A stretch of 64,000 nucleotides of DNA from Blastopirellula retiformator (GTDB taxonomy: Bacteria > Planctomycetota > Planctomycetia > Pirellulales > Pirellulaceae), in the NCBI RefSeq assembly GCF_007859755.1, contig NZ_SJPF01000001.1:1104082-1168081 (forward strand). The letters run 5' to 3'. Below are positions 40,235-48,696 of the stretch, piece after piece (position 1 is the stretch's first letter; each line of letters begins with the position of its first letter). Made by a program: the position numbers and the translations under genes. A model generated the notes under the pieces. It ran no database searches. It was not told the origin of the DNA and saw nothing but the letters and a program-made list of their open reading frames with translations.

Positions 40235-41263
40235 ATGAAAACTCGCCCCCTAGGAAAATCTGGCATCGAAGCTTCCGTCGTCGCGTTTGGCGCTTGGGCG
40301 ATTGGGGGTTGGACTTGGGGTGGGGCGGACGAGAAAGAGTCGATCGCCGCGATTCATGCGTTTCTCGATGCTGGCGGCAACTTGATTGATACGGCGCCCG
40401 TCTACGGATTTGGGGCGAGTGAGGAAGTGGTCGGCAAGGCGATCGCCGATCGACGCGATAAAGTGGTGTTGGCGACCAAGTGCTCGATGCGGTGGGATCT
40501 GAGCGACGAGCAGCGCAAACGGGCCAAGAAGCGATTTTCGACGACGCGGGAGAACGTCGACTGGACCGGTGAGAAGAGCGAGGAGAGTTTCGACGTCTAT
40601 ATCTACAACGGTCGCGACGGGATTCGCGAAGAAGTCGAACGAAGCCTGAAACGCCTGCAGACCGACGTGATCGATCTCTATCAAACGCATTGGCAGCTGG
40701 ACGCGACGCCAATTGAAGAGCGGATGGGTGCGCTTCAGGAGCTGAAACAGGAGGGAAAGATCCGCGCTATCGGCGTCTCGAACGCTTCGCCCGAGCAAAT
40801 GGAGGAGTATCGCAAATTTGGCCAGCTCGACTCCGATCAGGAGAAGTACTCGATGCTCGACCGTGGGATGGAGTTGGCCAATTTGGAGAAGTGTGCCAGC
40901 GACGACATCGCGTTTCTCGCCTATAGCCCGCTAGCCCAAGGTTTGTTGACCGGCAAGATCACGCCCGAGCGTGAGTATGGGGAAGGGGATCAACGACGGT
41001 ACAAAGATCGTTTCAAACCCGACAACGTGCGTCAGGTGCTGGCAATGCTCGAGCCGATGCAGGCAATCGCCGAGCGGCATCAGATCAGCTTGGCGCAATT
41101 GACGATGGCCTGGACGCTCTCTCAGCCTGGCTGTTCGCATGTGCTATGCGGCGCTCGGACGCCGCAGCAAGCGATTGATAACGCCGGCGCCGGCGATGTG
41201 CAGTTGACCGCGGATGAACTGGCCGTAATCACGGCGGCGGTCCATCGCTACGAGGGAGTTTAG
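40235..41263 (+). CDS. Aldo/keto reductase
   Basis: 342 aa. LGKSGIEASVVAFGAWAIGG opens the barrel; LIDTAPVYGFGASEEVVGKA carries catalytic D and Y; VVLATKC the lysine and LYQTHWQLD the histidine. LAYSPLAQGLLTGKI and VLCGARTPQQAIDNA are the NADPH-site elements. Its natural substrate is unknown. The ATG at 40235 has GGAG 7 bases upstream and is preferred over the in-frame ATG at 40223. It has no close co-directional neighbour (289-base gap to phoD). Confidence 0.92.
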   Translation: MKTRPLGKSGIEASVVAFGAWAIGGWTWGGADEKESIAAIHAFLDAGGNLIDTAPVYGFGASEEVVGKAIADRRDKVVLATKCSMRWDLSDEQRKRAKKRFSTTRENVDWTGEKSEESFDVYIYNGRDGIREEVERSLKRLQTDVIDLYQTHWQLDATPIEERMGALQELKQEGKIRAIGVSNASPEQMEEYRKFGQLDSDQEKYSMLDRGMELANLEKCASDDIAFLAYSPLAQGLLTGKITPEREYGEGDQRRYKDRFKPDNVRQVLAMLEPMQAIAERHQISLAQLTMAWTLSQPGCSHVLCGARTPQQAIDNAGAGDVQLTADELAVITAAVHRYEGV

Positions 41264-41552
41264 TAGGAGTTCTTCAGAACTTGTTGCGGTCTGCTGAATG
41301 AATCGATTTCGAGTCGACTCGTCCCAATAGCGAAGTTGTTGCGCAAATCGGCGAGTCTGCTGCGCGTCAGAGATAGTATTGGGCATGATTTCCCGTAAAA
41401 CGGAGCCTGCGGTTCAACTTCATCATTCGTTAACTTGATCCGTCAAAGCTCGATTTACTAGACTTCGAGTGTCAACAGCGGGTCAACTAAGTTGATTCAA
41501 TATCTACTTCCCGCCCGCTCAATCTCGCCCACCGCTGCCGGAGATCTGCCCG

Positions 41553-43142
41553 ATGTGCGCCCAAAAGATTCATGTCCCTGGTCGAACCTGGAACCGTCGT
41601 CAGGTCTTGGCGATGGGAGGCTCGCTGCTCGCGGCCTGGCCGACCTTGGGGGGCGTCGCTTCGGCCGCTTTTCGTCGCAACGTCGGCTTGGGCGACTATC
41701 CGTTTTCGCTCGGCGTCGCCTCAGGCGATCCAAGCTCGGACGGTTTCGTTTTGTGGACGCGTCTGGCGCCCAAGCCGCTAGAGCATGACGGCGGCATGCC
41801 GAACGAGAACGTCGAAGTTCGCTGGACTGTCTGCCATGACGAAGCGATGACCAAGGTCGCCGCGCAAGGGACCGCGATCGCGACGCCCGACATGGGGCAC
41901 TCGGTCCATGTCGAAGTGCCGGGGCTCGACCCGAACCGTTGGTACTTTTATCAGTTCGCCGCAGCCGGCGAGATCAGTCCGAAGGGACGCGCTCGGACCG
42001 CTCCGAACGCCAATGACATGCTGTCGCAACTCAAGTTCGCGTTCGCCTCGTGTCAGCACTTCGAATCGGGGCACTATACCGCGTACCAGCACATGACGCG
42101 GGAAGGATTCGACGTCGTCGCACACTTGGGCGACTACATCTACGAGCGGGAAGGGAAAGGTGGCAAGACGCGGATGCACGCCGGGCCGTACATTGACAGC
42201 CTGGGCGACTACCGCGTCCGTCACGCCCAGTACAAGACCGACCCACATCTGCAGGCGGCGCATGCGATGTGCCCTTGGCTGGTGACCTGGGACGATCACG
42301 AATTTGACAACAACTACGCCAACGAGATTCCGCAACATCCCAACGCCAAGCGGAACCAAAACGGCGAATACATGAAGCGACGTGCTCGCGCCTACAAAGC
42401 GTATTACGAGAACATGCCGCTCCGCATGGCGCAATTGCCGACTGGTCCTGACATGCAGCTTTATCGCAGCGTCAAGTTCGGTCGTCTGGTCGACTTCGAC
42501 GTGCTCGATACGCGGCAGTATCGGACCGATCAGCCGTGCGGCGATGGTCGCAAAGAGCCGAATGACGAAGTCTACCTGCCGGAAGCGACGATCCTAGGCG
42601 ATCAGCAGGAAAACTGGTTGACCAAACAGTTCGAGACTTCGGACAGCGTTTGGAACGTGCTGGCGCAGCAAGTGATGATGGGCCGCGTCGATCGCGACCC
42701 GAGCAAAAAGGTCGGCTATTCGATGGATCAATGGCCCGGCTACGAAGTGAACCGTCTGCGGATGCTGAAGTTCTTCGAACAACACCCCGACAAGAACCCG
42801 GTCGTCTTGACCGGCGACATCCACTGCAATTGGGCGAACGACTTGCAGGTCAATTGCGAAGACGCCGATTCGGCGGCTGTGGCGGTCGAATTTGTCGGCA
42901 CGTCGATCAGCTCGGGCGGCAATGGCGCCGAACAGCGCGATGATACCGCGATGGTATTGGCGCAAAATCCGTTCGTCAAATTCAATAACTACGAACGGGG
43001 CTACGTCGCTTGCGAAGTCACGCCGCAAACCTGGACGACCCACTATCGCACGGTGCCGTTCGTCACCAAGCCAGATGCACCGCTCAACACGCGAGCCAGC
43101 TTCGTTGTCGAAGCAGGTAAGTCGGGTCTGAATCCGGCGTAA
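41553..43142 (+). CDS. phoD: PhoD-family alkaline phosphatase/phosphodiesterase, Tat-exported
   Basis: 529 aa. A twin-arginine signal is present (WNRRQVLAMGGSLLAAW, R15-R16). PhoD features follow: YPFSLGVASGDPSSDGFVLW at the N-terminal Fn3-like domain, FAFASCQHFESGHYTAYQHM, HLGDYIYEREGKG, VTWDDHEFDNNYANE and VLTGDIHCNWAND, which supply the calcium/iron site. It hydrolyses phosphomonoesters or diesters outside the cytoplasm, typically under phosphate limitation. No Pho box was identified in the 289-base upstream gap. A terminator follows. Confidence 0.94.
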   Translation: MCAQKIHVPGRTWNRRQVLAMGGSLLAAWPTLGGVASAAFRRNVGLGDYPFSLGVASGDPSSDGFVLWTRLAPKPLEHDGGMPNENVEVRWTVCHDEAMTKVAAQGTAIATPDMGHSVHVEVPGLDPNRWYFYQFAAAGEISPKGRARTAPNANDMLSQLKFAFASCQHFESGHYTAYQHMTREGFDVVAHLGDYIYEREGKGGKTRMHAGPYIDSLGDYRVRHAQYKTDPHLQAAHAMCPWLVTWDDHEFDNNYANEIPQHPNAKRNQNGEYMKRRARAYKAYYENMPLRMAQLPTGPDMQLYRSVKFGRLVDFDVLDTRQYRTDQPCGDGRKEPNDEVYLPEATILGDQQENWLTKQFETSDSVWNVLAQQVMMGRVDRDPSKKVGYSMDQWPGYEVNRLRMLKFFEQHPDKNPVVLTGDIHCNWANDLQVNCEDADSAAVAVEFVGTSISSGGNGAEQRDDTAMVLAQNPFVKFNNYERGYVACEVTPQTWTTHYRTVPFVTKPDAPLNTRASFVVEAGKSGLNPA

Positions 43143-43175
43143 CGCGATCGCGAACAAAGAACCACGGTGGACTTG

Positions 43176-43203
43176 CGCCTCGGTCGAAAGACCGGGGCGT
43201 TTT
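43176..43203 (+). terminator. Rho-independent terminator after phoD
   Basis: CGCCTCGGTC pairs with GACCGGGGCG (one T-G) around a GAAA tetraloop, followed by TTTT. 33 bases after the phoD stop. Confidence 0.85.
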
Positions 43204-43229
43204 CTGTTGGGAGTGACGACCTATCGTAA

Positions 43230-43353
43230 CCCGAGGCGCGAGCCGAGGGAGTGCGATCATCGCTGTGATCAGAGCTTATTTCTTGTTCGAGGCTCAAAGC
43301 TGGTAGAAGCCTTATTGTCGCTGGCGAACGCTTTCCCTCGGCTTGCGCCTCGG
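43230..43353. repeat. Inverted-repeat element with CCGAGGCGC arms
   Basis: The left arm CCGAGGCGCGAGCCGAGGG (43231-43249) is matched by CCCTCGGCTTGCGCCTCGG (43335-43353) with one mismatch, about 85 bases apart. The inside has a further hairpin (GATCATCGCTGTGATC). There are no clear TA borders on both sides, so it may be an old element copy or a different class from the TA-flanked ones. It lies between convergent phoD and corA. Confidence 0.6.
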
Positions 43354-43367
43354 ATTCGTGATTCCGT

Positions 43368-44450
43368 TTACTCGGGGTCGTTTACCTGCTTGGTCTCTTG
43401 CGGGCGTAGCCATCCTTTGCGACCAAAGAAGATCAACATGCCAACGGCTAATACGGTCGCCAGCGACCAGAACATTGGGTAGCCAAACGTCCAGTGCAGT
43501 TCTGGCATGTCGACGAAGTTCATCCCGTAGACGCCTGCCAAAAAGGACATCGGAATGAAGATGGTCGAGACGATTGTCAGTACCCGCATTATCTCGTTGG
43601 TGCGATTGGCCATCGCCGAGAGGTAGGTGTTGATCATGCCGCTGACCATGTCACGGTACATTTCGATCACTTCGGTCGTCTGCACGCAGTGATCGTAAGT
43701 GTCGCGCAAGTGCAGGCGAACTTCTTCTCCGACAAGCGTATTCGGTTCCCAGACCATCGAGTGCAGCGCCTCGCGCTGTGGCCAGAGTGCCCGGCGGAGG
43801 TTGATCAGGCGGTTCTTCATGTGATGGATTTTTTGCAGAATCGCGGTTGTTGGAGCGACGACCGCCTCTTCTTCCAGGTCTTCCATACGCTCGCCAATCA
43901 CTTCGAGCGCCGGGTAATAATGGTCAATGATCGAGTCGGCGATCGAGTAGGCCAGGTAGTCGGCTCGCTTTTCTCTAAAGCGGCGGTGTCCGGCGGTGAT
44001 TCGTTTGCGGATCGGGTCGAACACGTCTCCGTATTTCTCCTGGAAGGTCAGCACATAGTCTTCGCCCAGGACGATTCCGACCTGCTCGATCGTAATCTTG
44101 GCGTCTTCCTCCACTTTGACCATCCGCAAGACGATCAACAGATTGTCATCGTGCAGTTCCACCTTCGACCGCTGCGGTACGTTGACGACATCTTCCAGCA
44201 ACAGCGGGTGCAGTCCGTAGGTCTCGGCCAGTTCGACCAGCAGTCGGCGATCGCCGAAGCCTTGAATATCGACCCACGAGACCCCTGATTCGGGCGCCGC
44301 TTCCAATTCCTCCAGATCGGTGATCGGTCGGTCCGACTTCAGGCCATCGATCGAATAGAGGATCTGGCGGAATCTGGGCGTCGGGGCGTCCTCGGGAATG
44401 ACCAAGGTTCCGGGAGCGGCGCCGACTTGGGGATGACGTTTGTGGAACAT
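43368..44450 (-). CDS. corA: CorA-family magnesium/cobalt transporter
   Basis: 360 aa from the ATG at 44450. The C-terminus has the CorA pore signature YGMNF in LAGVYGMNFVDMPELHWTFG between two membrane spans (VLTIVSTIFIPMSFLAGVYG and FWSLATVLAVGMLIFFGRKG). The N-terminal cytoplasmic funnel includes VSWVDIQGFGDRRLLVELAE and HPLLLEDVVNVPQRSK. Forms a homopentameric Mg2+ channel. The start is uncertain: no strong ribosome site, and the frame stays open 20 codons further upstream. Confidence 0.93.
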   Translation of the reverse strand: MFHKRHPQVGAAPGTLVIPEDAPTPRFRQILYSIDGLKSDRPITDLEELEAAPESGVSWVDIQGFGDRRLLVELAETYGLHPLLLEDVVNVPQRSKVELHDDNLLIVLRMVKVEEDAKITIEQVGIVLGEDYVLTFQEKYGDVFDPIRKRITAGHRRFREKRADYLAYSIADSIIDHYYPALEVIGERMEDLEEEAVVAPTTAILQKIHHMKNRLINLRRALWPQREALHSMVWEPNTLVGEEVRLHLRDTYDHCVQTTEVIEMYRDMVSGMINTYLSAMANRTNEIMRVLTIVSTIFIPMSFLAGVYGMNFVDMPELHWTFGYPMFWSLATVLAVGMLIFFGRKGWLRPQETKQVNDPE

Positions 44451-44656
44451 AGGATGGCTGGAAAGTTCCCCGGTGCAGAAAGAGACGCCGCATTGGCAGG
44501 ATATGGTCAATTGCTAAGATAAACGGCCGATCGTTACACGGGGCGCGATAAATTTCTAGTCGAATATTCAACCCAGCGGCCCAAATCGTCGATTTCTCGT
44601 CCTTCAATGGCGGCATCCCTAGGCAACTGTACCCCAACCTCGGTGATTAGCAGACT

Positions 44657-45565
44657 ATGTCGATGGATATCGTAATCCTCTCCCGGAAAGCCTCTCTGTA
44701 TTCGACCCGTCGCCTGCGCGAAGCGGCCGTAGAGCGAGGGCATGACGTCCGTGTGGTCGATTATCTCCGCTGCTACATGGACATCACGTCGCATCGTCCC
44801 CGGGTCTTATACCAGGGGGAAGAACTAGTTCCCGACGCGATTATTCCCCGAATTGGCGCCAGCTATACTTTCTATGGGACCGCGGTCGTTCGCCAGTTTG
44901 AAATGATGGGCGTCTTCACCGTCAACGAGTCGCAGGCGATCAATCGCTCGCGAGACAAACTCCGCTCGACCCAGTTGCTAGCACGCGACGGGGTTGGCTT
45001 GCCGGTTACCGGCTTCGCCCACTCAACCAAGGATATCGATGGCCTGATCTCGATCGCCGGCGGTTCGCCCTGCGTCGTCAAGCTGATCGAAGGGACCCAA
45101 GGTGTCGGCGTGATCCTGGCCGAAACCAAGAAGGCGGCCCAGGCCGTTATCGAGGCGTTCCGCGGTCTGGATGCGAACATCCTGGTTCAGGAGTTCATCA
45201 AAGAGGCAGGCGGCAGCGATATTCGCTGCATCGTCGTCGGCAATCGGGTGATCGCCACGATGAAACGCCAGGCCGCGCCGGGCGAGTTCCGCTCGAACCT
45301 GCATCGCGGCGGCTATGCCGACAAGATCAAGATTACGCCGGAAGAGCGAACCACCGCCAAGCGAGCCGCCAAGACGATGGGGCTGAACGTGGCGGGCGTC
45401 GACATCCTTCGCTCGAACCATGGCCCGGTGGTGATGGAAGTCAATTCTTCGCCTGGGCTGGAAGGGATCGAAGGGGCGACCGAGGTCGACGTGGCAGGTA
45501 AAGTGATCGAATTTATCGAACAGCACGCCAAGCCCGGCCGCCAACGCGATAAAGGGAAGGGCTAG
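44657..45565 (+). CDS. rimK: RimK-family ATP-grasp glutamate ligase
   Basis: 302 aa. [40 protein letters not shown] and PVTGFAHST match RimK; the ATP-grasp core has [39 protein letters not shown] and [20 protein letters not shown]. RimK adds glutamates to the C-terminus of ribosomal protein S6 in E. coli; relatives modify other substrates. Its TAG stop uses the TA where a 155-bp element is inserted, and the next gene is a RimB-like peptidase. Divergent from corA (206-base gap). Confidence 0.94.
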   Translation: MSMDIVILSRKASLYSTRRLREAAVERGHDVRVVDYLRCYMDITSHRPRVLYQGEELVPDAIIPRIGASYTFYGTAVVRQFEMMGVFTVNESQAINRSRDKLRSTQLLARDGVGLPVTGFAHSTKDIDGLISIAGGSPCVVKLIEGTQGVGVILAETKKAAQAVIEAFRGLDANILVQEFIKEAGGSDIRCIVVGNRVIATMKRQAAPGEFRSNLHRGGYADKIKITPEERTTAKRAAKTMGLNVAGVDILRSNHGPVVMEVNSSPGLEGIEGATEVDVAGKVIEFIEQHAKPGRQRDKGKG

Positions 45566-45717
45566 CTGCCTGTTGAAAAATGCCATCGTGGCATTTTCCA
45601 ACCTCGCCAGGCTCAGAGCATAGCTCTTCGCGGCTTGCAAAATAACGACTTACGTCGCTATTTTGGGATCGCATCCATGCGATCACGCAGTCCGTCGAGA
45701 AAATCAACGGACTGCTA
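45563..45717 (+). mobile_element. 155-bp TA-flanked hairpin-array element, copy 2
   Basis: Same orientation and length as copy 1. It starts in the rimK stop codon (TA at 45563-45564) and ends TA at 45716-45717. Excision with one TA leaves rimK ending in TAG and reduces the gap to the RimB-like gene from 188 to 35 bases. The last hairpin carries the CAGTCCGTCGA form, shared with copy 3. Confidence 0.88.
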
Positions 45718-45753
45718 GGAAGTCCACCTGAATACGTACCAGAGACACTGCCA

Positions 45754-46851
45754 ATGACGGGCAATGAAGGCGAGTCCGCGGAGCCGCGGATCAAGCGTCC
45801 CATCGACGATTGGAACGGCGTCATTATTGAGCCAGGGCAGACCCGCGACGTGCAGGTTTCGATCGGCGAAAGCTACAGCGGCTTTGACGTCTTGATCCCG
45901 GTGCAAGTGCGCCGGGCAGTTGAAGATGGTCCGGTCGTCTTTATTACCGCCGCTTTGCATGGGGACGAGATCAACGGGACCGGCGCGATCCGGTCGTTGA
46001 TCATGGATGACACGCTACGGCTCAAAAAAGGGGTTCTCGTCCTGGCCCCGGTGCTCAATATCCTCGGGTTCGATAACCATACCCGCTATCTCCCCGATCG
46101 CCGCGACTTGAATCGCGTTTTCCCGGGGTCCCCGAGCGGCAGTCTTGCCAGTCGGATGGCGCGGCGAATCTTTGACGAGATCGTCGCTCGCTGCGACTAC
46201 GGTATCGACCTGCACACGGCGGCGATTCGGCGGACGAACTTTCCCAATGTTCGGGTCGATTGGGGCAATCCGGAGGCCCGCAAGCTGGCCGAGGCGTTCG
46301 GCAGCGAGTTGATCGTGACCGGCAAGGGCCCGATTGGGGCGTTCCGCCGTACGGCCTGCGGCGTCGGCTGTGCGACGATCATTTTGGAGGCGGGCGAGGT
46401 CTCGAAGGTCGAACCGTCGATCGTCAATTGGGAGCTGCGAGGGATTCGAAACGTGCTGGTTAAGCTGGGAATGATCTCCGGTACTCATGTGCCGGCGTCG
46501 CGGAAGTTTATCATCGACAAGACAAAGTGGGTACGCGCCGATCGGGGTGGTTTTCTACAGTTTCACGCCGCGCCCGGTGAGGTGGTCCGTCAGGGGCAAC
46601 TCTTAGCGACCAACGCCGGGCTGCTTGGCAACCAGCTGAATCAAATCGTCGCCCCGTTTGATGCGATCGTCATCGGCACGACAACGCTGCCGGCGGTAAG
46701 CCCTGGCGAGCCGATCTGTCATTTAGGTTTCTTGGTCGACGACGCCCAAATGGTGCAAAACCATCTAGAGAAGGATGAAATGTACGGCACGGTGAGCGAT
46801 CACCTAGCGACGAGCATGGTGATTGACCGACCGCACGATACCGGCGGCTAG
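45754..46851 (+). CDS. Succinylglutamate desuccinylase/aspartoacylase-family protein (RimB-like)
   Basis: 365 aa. Zinc site AALHGDEINGTGAIR (H69, E72) and YGIDLHTAA (H154); also RRDLNRVFPGSPSGSLASRM, the arginine-bearing substrate block of M14-like aspartoacylases. RimK-linked members of this family (RimB) are thought to trim or regulate S6 glutamylation. Gene order here, rimK then this gene, supports that role. The C-terminal ~90 residues form a biotinyl-lipoyl-like strand domain (GGFLQFHAAPGEVVRQGQLL). Confidence 0.88.
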   Translation: MTGNEGESAEPRIKRPIDDWNGVIIEPGQTRDVQVSIGESYSGFDVLIPVQVRRAVEDGPVVFITAALHGDEINGTGAIRSLIMDDTLRLKKGVLVLAPVLNILGFDNHTRYLPDRRDLNRVFPGSPSGSLASRMARRIFDEIVARCDYGIDLHTAAIRRTNFPNVRVDWGNPEARKLAEAFGSELIVTGKGPIGAFRRTACGVGCATIILEAGEVSKVEPSIVNWELRGIRNVLVKLGMISGTHVPASRKFIIDKTKWVRADRGGFLQFHAAPGEVVRQGQLLATNAGLLGNQLNQIVAPFDAIVIGTTTLPAVSPGEPICHLGFLVDDAQMVQNHLEKDEMYGTVSDHLATSMVIDRPHDTGG

Positions 46852-47031
46852 TCGTAGGTTGGAGACGCCATAATACAGGATCTTGGGATCGCTTGGCGGA
46901 AAGTGGGCCGGCTGCTTTGGCCAGCGGGAAGTTCGCGAGAATCGCGAGAGAGTTGGGGAAGAACCCTAAAAGGCGAGCTCGCCCCGCGATTGATAGTTCG
47001 CGAGGCGGCTCTGCATTTAGCTTGGCCTAGC

Positions 47032-47229
47032 TCAGATCAGTTGGACCTGCTCAGCGCGCGGACCCTTCGGACCTTGGCCTTCGACGTACGAGACCGTTTG
47101 GCCTTCGCGCAAATCGTCGTAGCGGACGCCTTCCAAACTCGACATGTGGAAGAACAAGTCCTTGTTTGACCCGGTGTCGATGAAACCGAAACCCTTGTCG
47201 GTCAAACGCTTGATTTTACCTTCTGGCAT
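47032..47229 (-). CDS. Cold-shock domain protein
   Basis: 65 aa. RNP-1 KGFGFID and RNP-2 DLFFHMSSLEGV are present, with the usual ending AEQVQLI. Single OB-fold nucleic-acid chaperone of CspA size. The ATG at 47229 (PEGKIKRLTDKGFGF) is chosen over a GTG three codons upstream. No partner gene. Cold-shock genes often have long structured leaders; the 395-base gap upstream would allow one. Confidence 0.93.
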   Translation of the reverse strand: MPEGKIKRLTDKGFGFIDTGSNKDLFFHMSSLEGVRYDDLREGQTVSYVEGQGPKGPRAEQVQLI

Positions 47230-47633
47230 CAAAATCACTCACAAAACATAAAGCTGTGGCTGCCGGTCAAAAAAACACTCTCGCAACCGGTAAAGCCACC
47301 ATCAAAACTGAGAAGCATCCTATGCGTGTGGGGGCCCGTCGTCAACGATCGGGCGGTATTTGGGGGCGAAATCTACAAGAAAACTACATCCGGGAGGTGA
47401 GAAATAGTGAAACCGGCCGGTTGCGCCCTCTTTTGGTCCCGGTTTTTGAGGGTTTACGCGTTCTAGGAAGACGCTGGATCGGCGTCCCTGAACGGGACCG
47501 GCCCAGCCGTTTCGCCCGGCGATCGGTCCTTCGGCGTTGCGTTGGAGTAGGGCGCCCTTCGGAACATCTCCGCCGGTCCGTTACTATGGGATTCTGATCC
47601 CACCTTGCTACGCTCTTACCCGTGGAACCGACC
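47230..47633. other. Intergenic region between divergent csp-like and CNNM/CorC genes
   Basis: About 400 bases holding both promoters. It is A-rich next to the cold-shock gene (AAAAAAACACTCTCGCAA) and contains a GC-rich inverted segment GGTCCCG near 47436 and GGGACC near 47496. No gene was recognised, and no terminator is needed because the genes diverge. Confidence 0.4.
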
Positions 47634-48602
47634 ATGCTTACCCTGATCCTTTACATCGTTGGCTTCATCTGCCTTTCCGGGGTCGCCGCCTTGGTCGATG
47701 CCGCCATCCTGAGCGTCTCGCGCAGCGAGGTTGAGGAGATGGTCATGAAGAAGCTGCCGGGCGCCGTCGCTTTACAGGCAGTGAAAAACCGGATCACCCG
47801 GGCGGTGGTCGTCGTCGTGATTCTGACCAACACGATCAATATCTTGGGGCCGATCCTGGCCGGCAACAAGGCGATCGAGCTATACGGCGATACCGTGATC
47901 GGCATCGTCACGGCGATCTTGACCTTCGGCACGATCATCTTCTCCGAGATCATTCCCAAGTCGCTCGGTACGCATTACGCTCCGCTGATCTCCCGATTGG
48001 CGGCGCCCCCGATCTTAGCGCTGATCTACGTCTTGTACCCGATTGTGCTGCCGTTGGACTGGATCTCGCGGCAGATGCAACAAGGGGAACGTCCTGTCGG
48101 GACCGAGGCGCAGATTCGCTCGCTGGCGACGCTGGGACGAACCGCGGGGCATGTCGACAATGATGAACTGCGGCTGGTCCATCGCGCGTTTCTGCTGAAC
48201 GACAAAACGGCCGCCGACATCATGACGCCGCTGAAAGATATCGTCGGCGTTCAGCGAGACGCAAAGGTCAAAGACGCCGCCAAGCAGGTCTTGCAGCATA
48301 CGCACTCGCGCTACCCCGTCTTTGGCAACTCGGTCAACGAAGTGATTGGCATGGTCATCAGTCACGACATCCTTGGAGAACTGACCGAAGAGCAAGACGC
48401 GGCGCCAATTGAAGGGCTGGTTCGTCCGGCGATGGTGATCCCAGCTGAGACGCGTTGTGATGACCTGCTGAAGGAGTTTCGCGCCAAGCGGATTCATCTG
48501 GCGATCGTGCAGCAAGAGGAGAAGACGGTCGGCTTGGTGACGCTGGAGGATGTGCTGGAAGAGCTGGTCGGCGAGATCGACGACGAAAAAGAAGCGTCGT
48601 AG
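47634..48602 (+). CDS. CNNM/CorC-type transporter (DUF21 plus CBS pair)
   Basis: 322 aa. The N-terminal DUF21 domain has about four spans (LTLILYIVGFICLSGVAALV, AVVVVVILTNTINILGPILA, FGTIIFSEIIPKSLG, PPILALIYVLYPIVLPLDWI). Two CBS motifs follow at ~195-310 (IMTPLKDIVGVQRDAKV and RIHLAIVQQEEKTVGLVTLE). The CorC_HlyC C-terminal domain of longer relatives is absent, so it ends right after the CBS pair. Likely a Mg2+-related exporter. Start ATG 47634 is preferred over GTG 47622. Confidence 0.9.
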   Translation: MLTLILYIVGFICLSGVAALVDAAILSVSRSEVEEMVMKKLPGAVALQAVKNRITRAVVVVVILTNTINILGPILAGNKAIELYGDTVIGIVTAILTFGTIIFSEIIPKSLGTHYAPLISRLAAPPILALIYVLYPIVLPLDWISRQMQQGERPVGTEAQIRSLATLGRTAGHVDNDELRLVHRAFLLNDKTAADIMTPLKDIVGVQRDAKVKDAAKQVLQHTHSRYPVFGNSVNEVIGMVISHDILGELTEEQDAAPIEGLVRPAMVIPAETRCDDLLKEFRAKRIHLAIVQQEEKTVGLVTLEDVLEELVGEIDDEKEAS

Positions 48603-48696
48603 CCGCCGCAAATTGATGGCGAGATTCGACGAGAAGATTTAACCTGCGCAGTATCATCTCCTCTGCAATCTCCTCTCCAAAATTGGATATCGTCCC

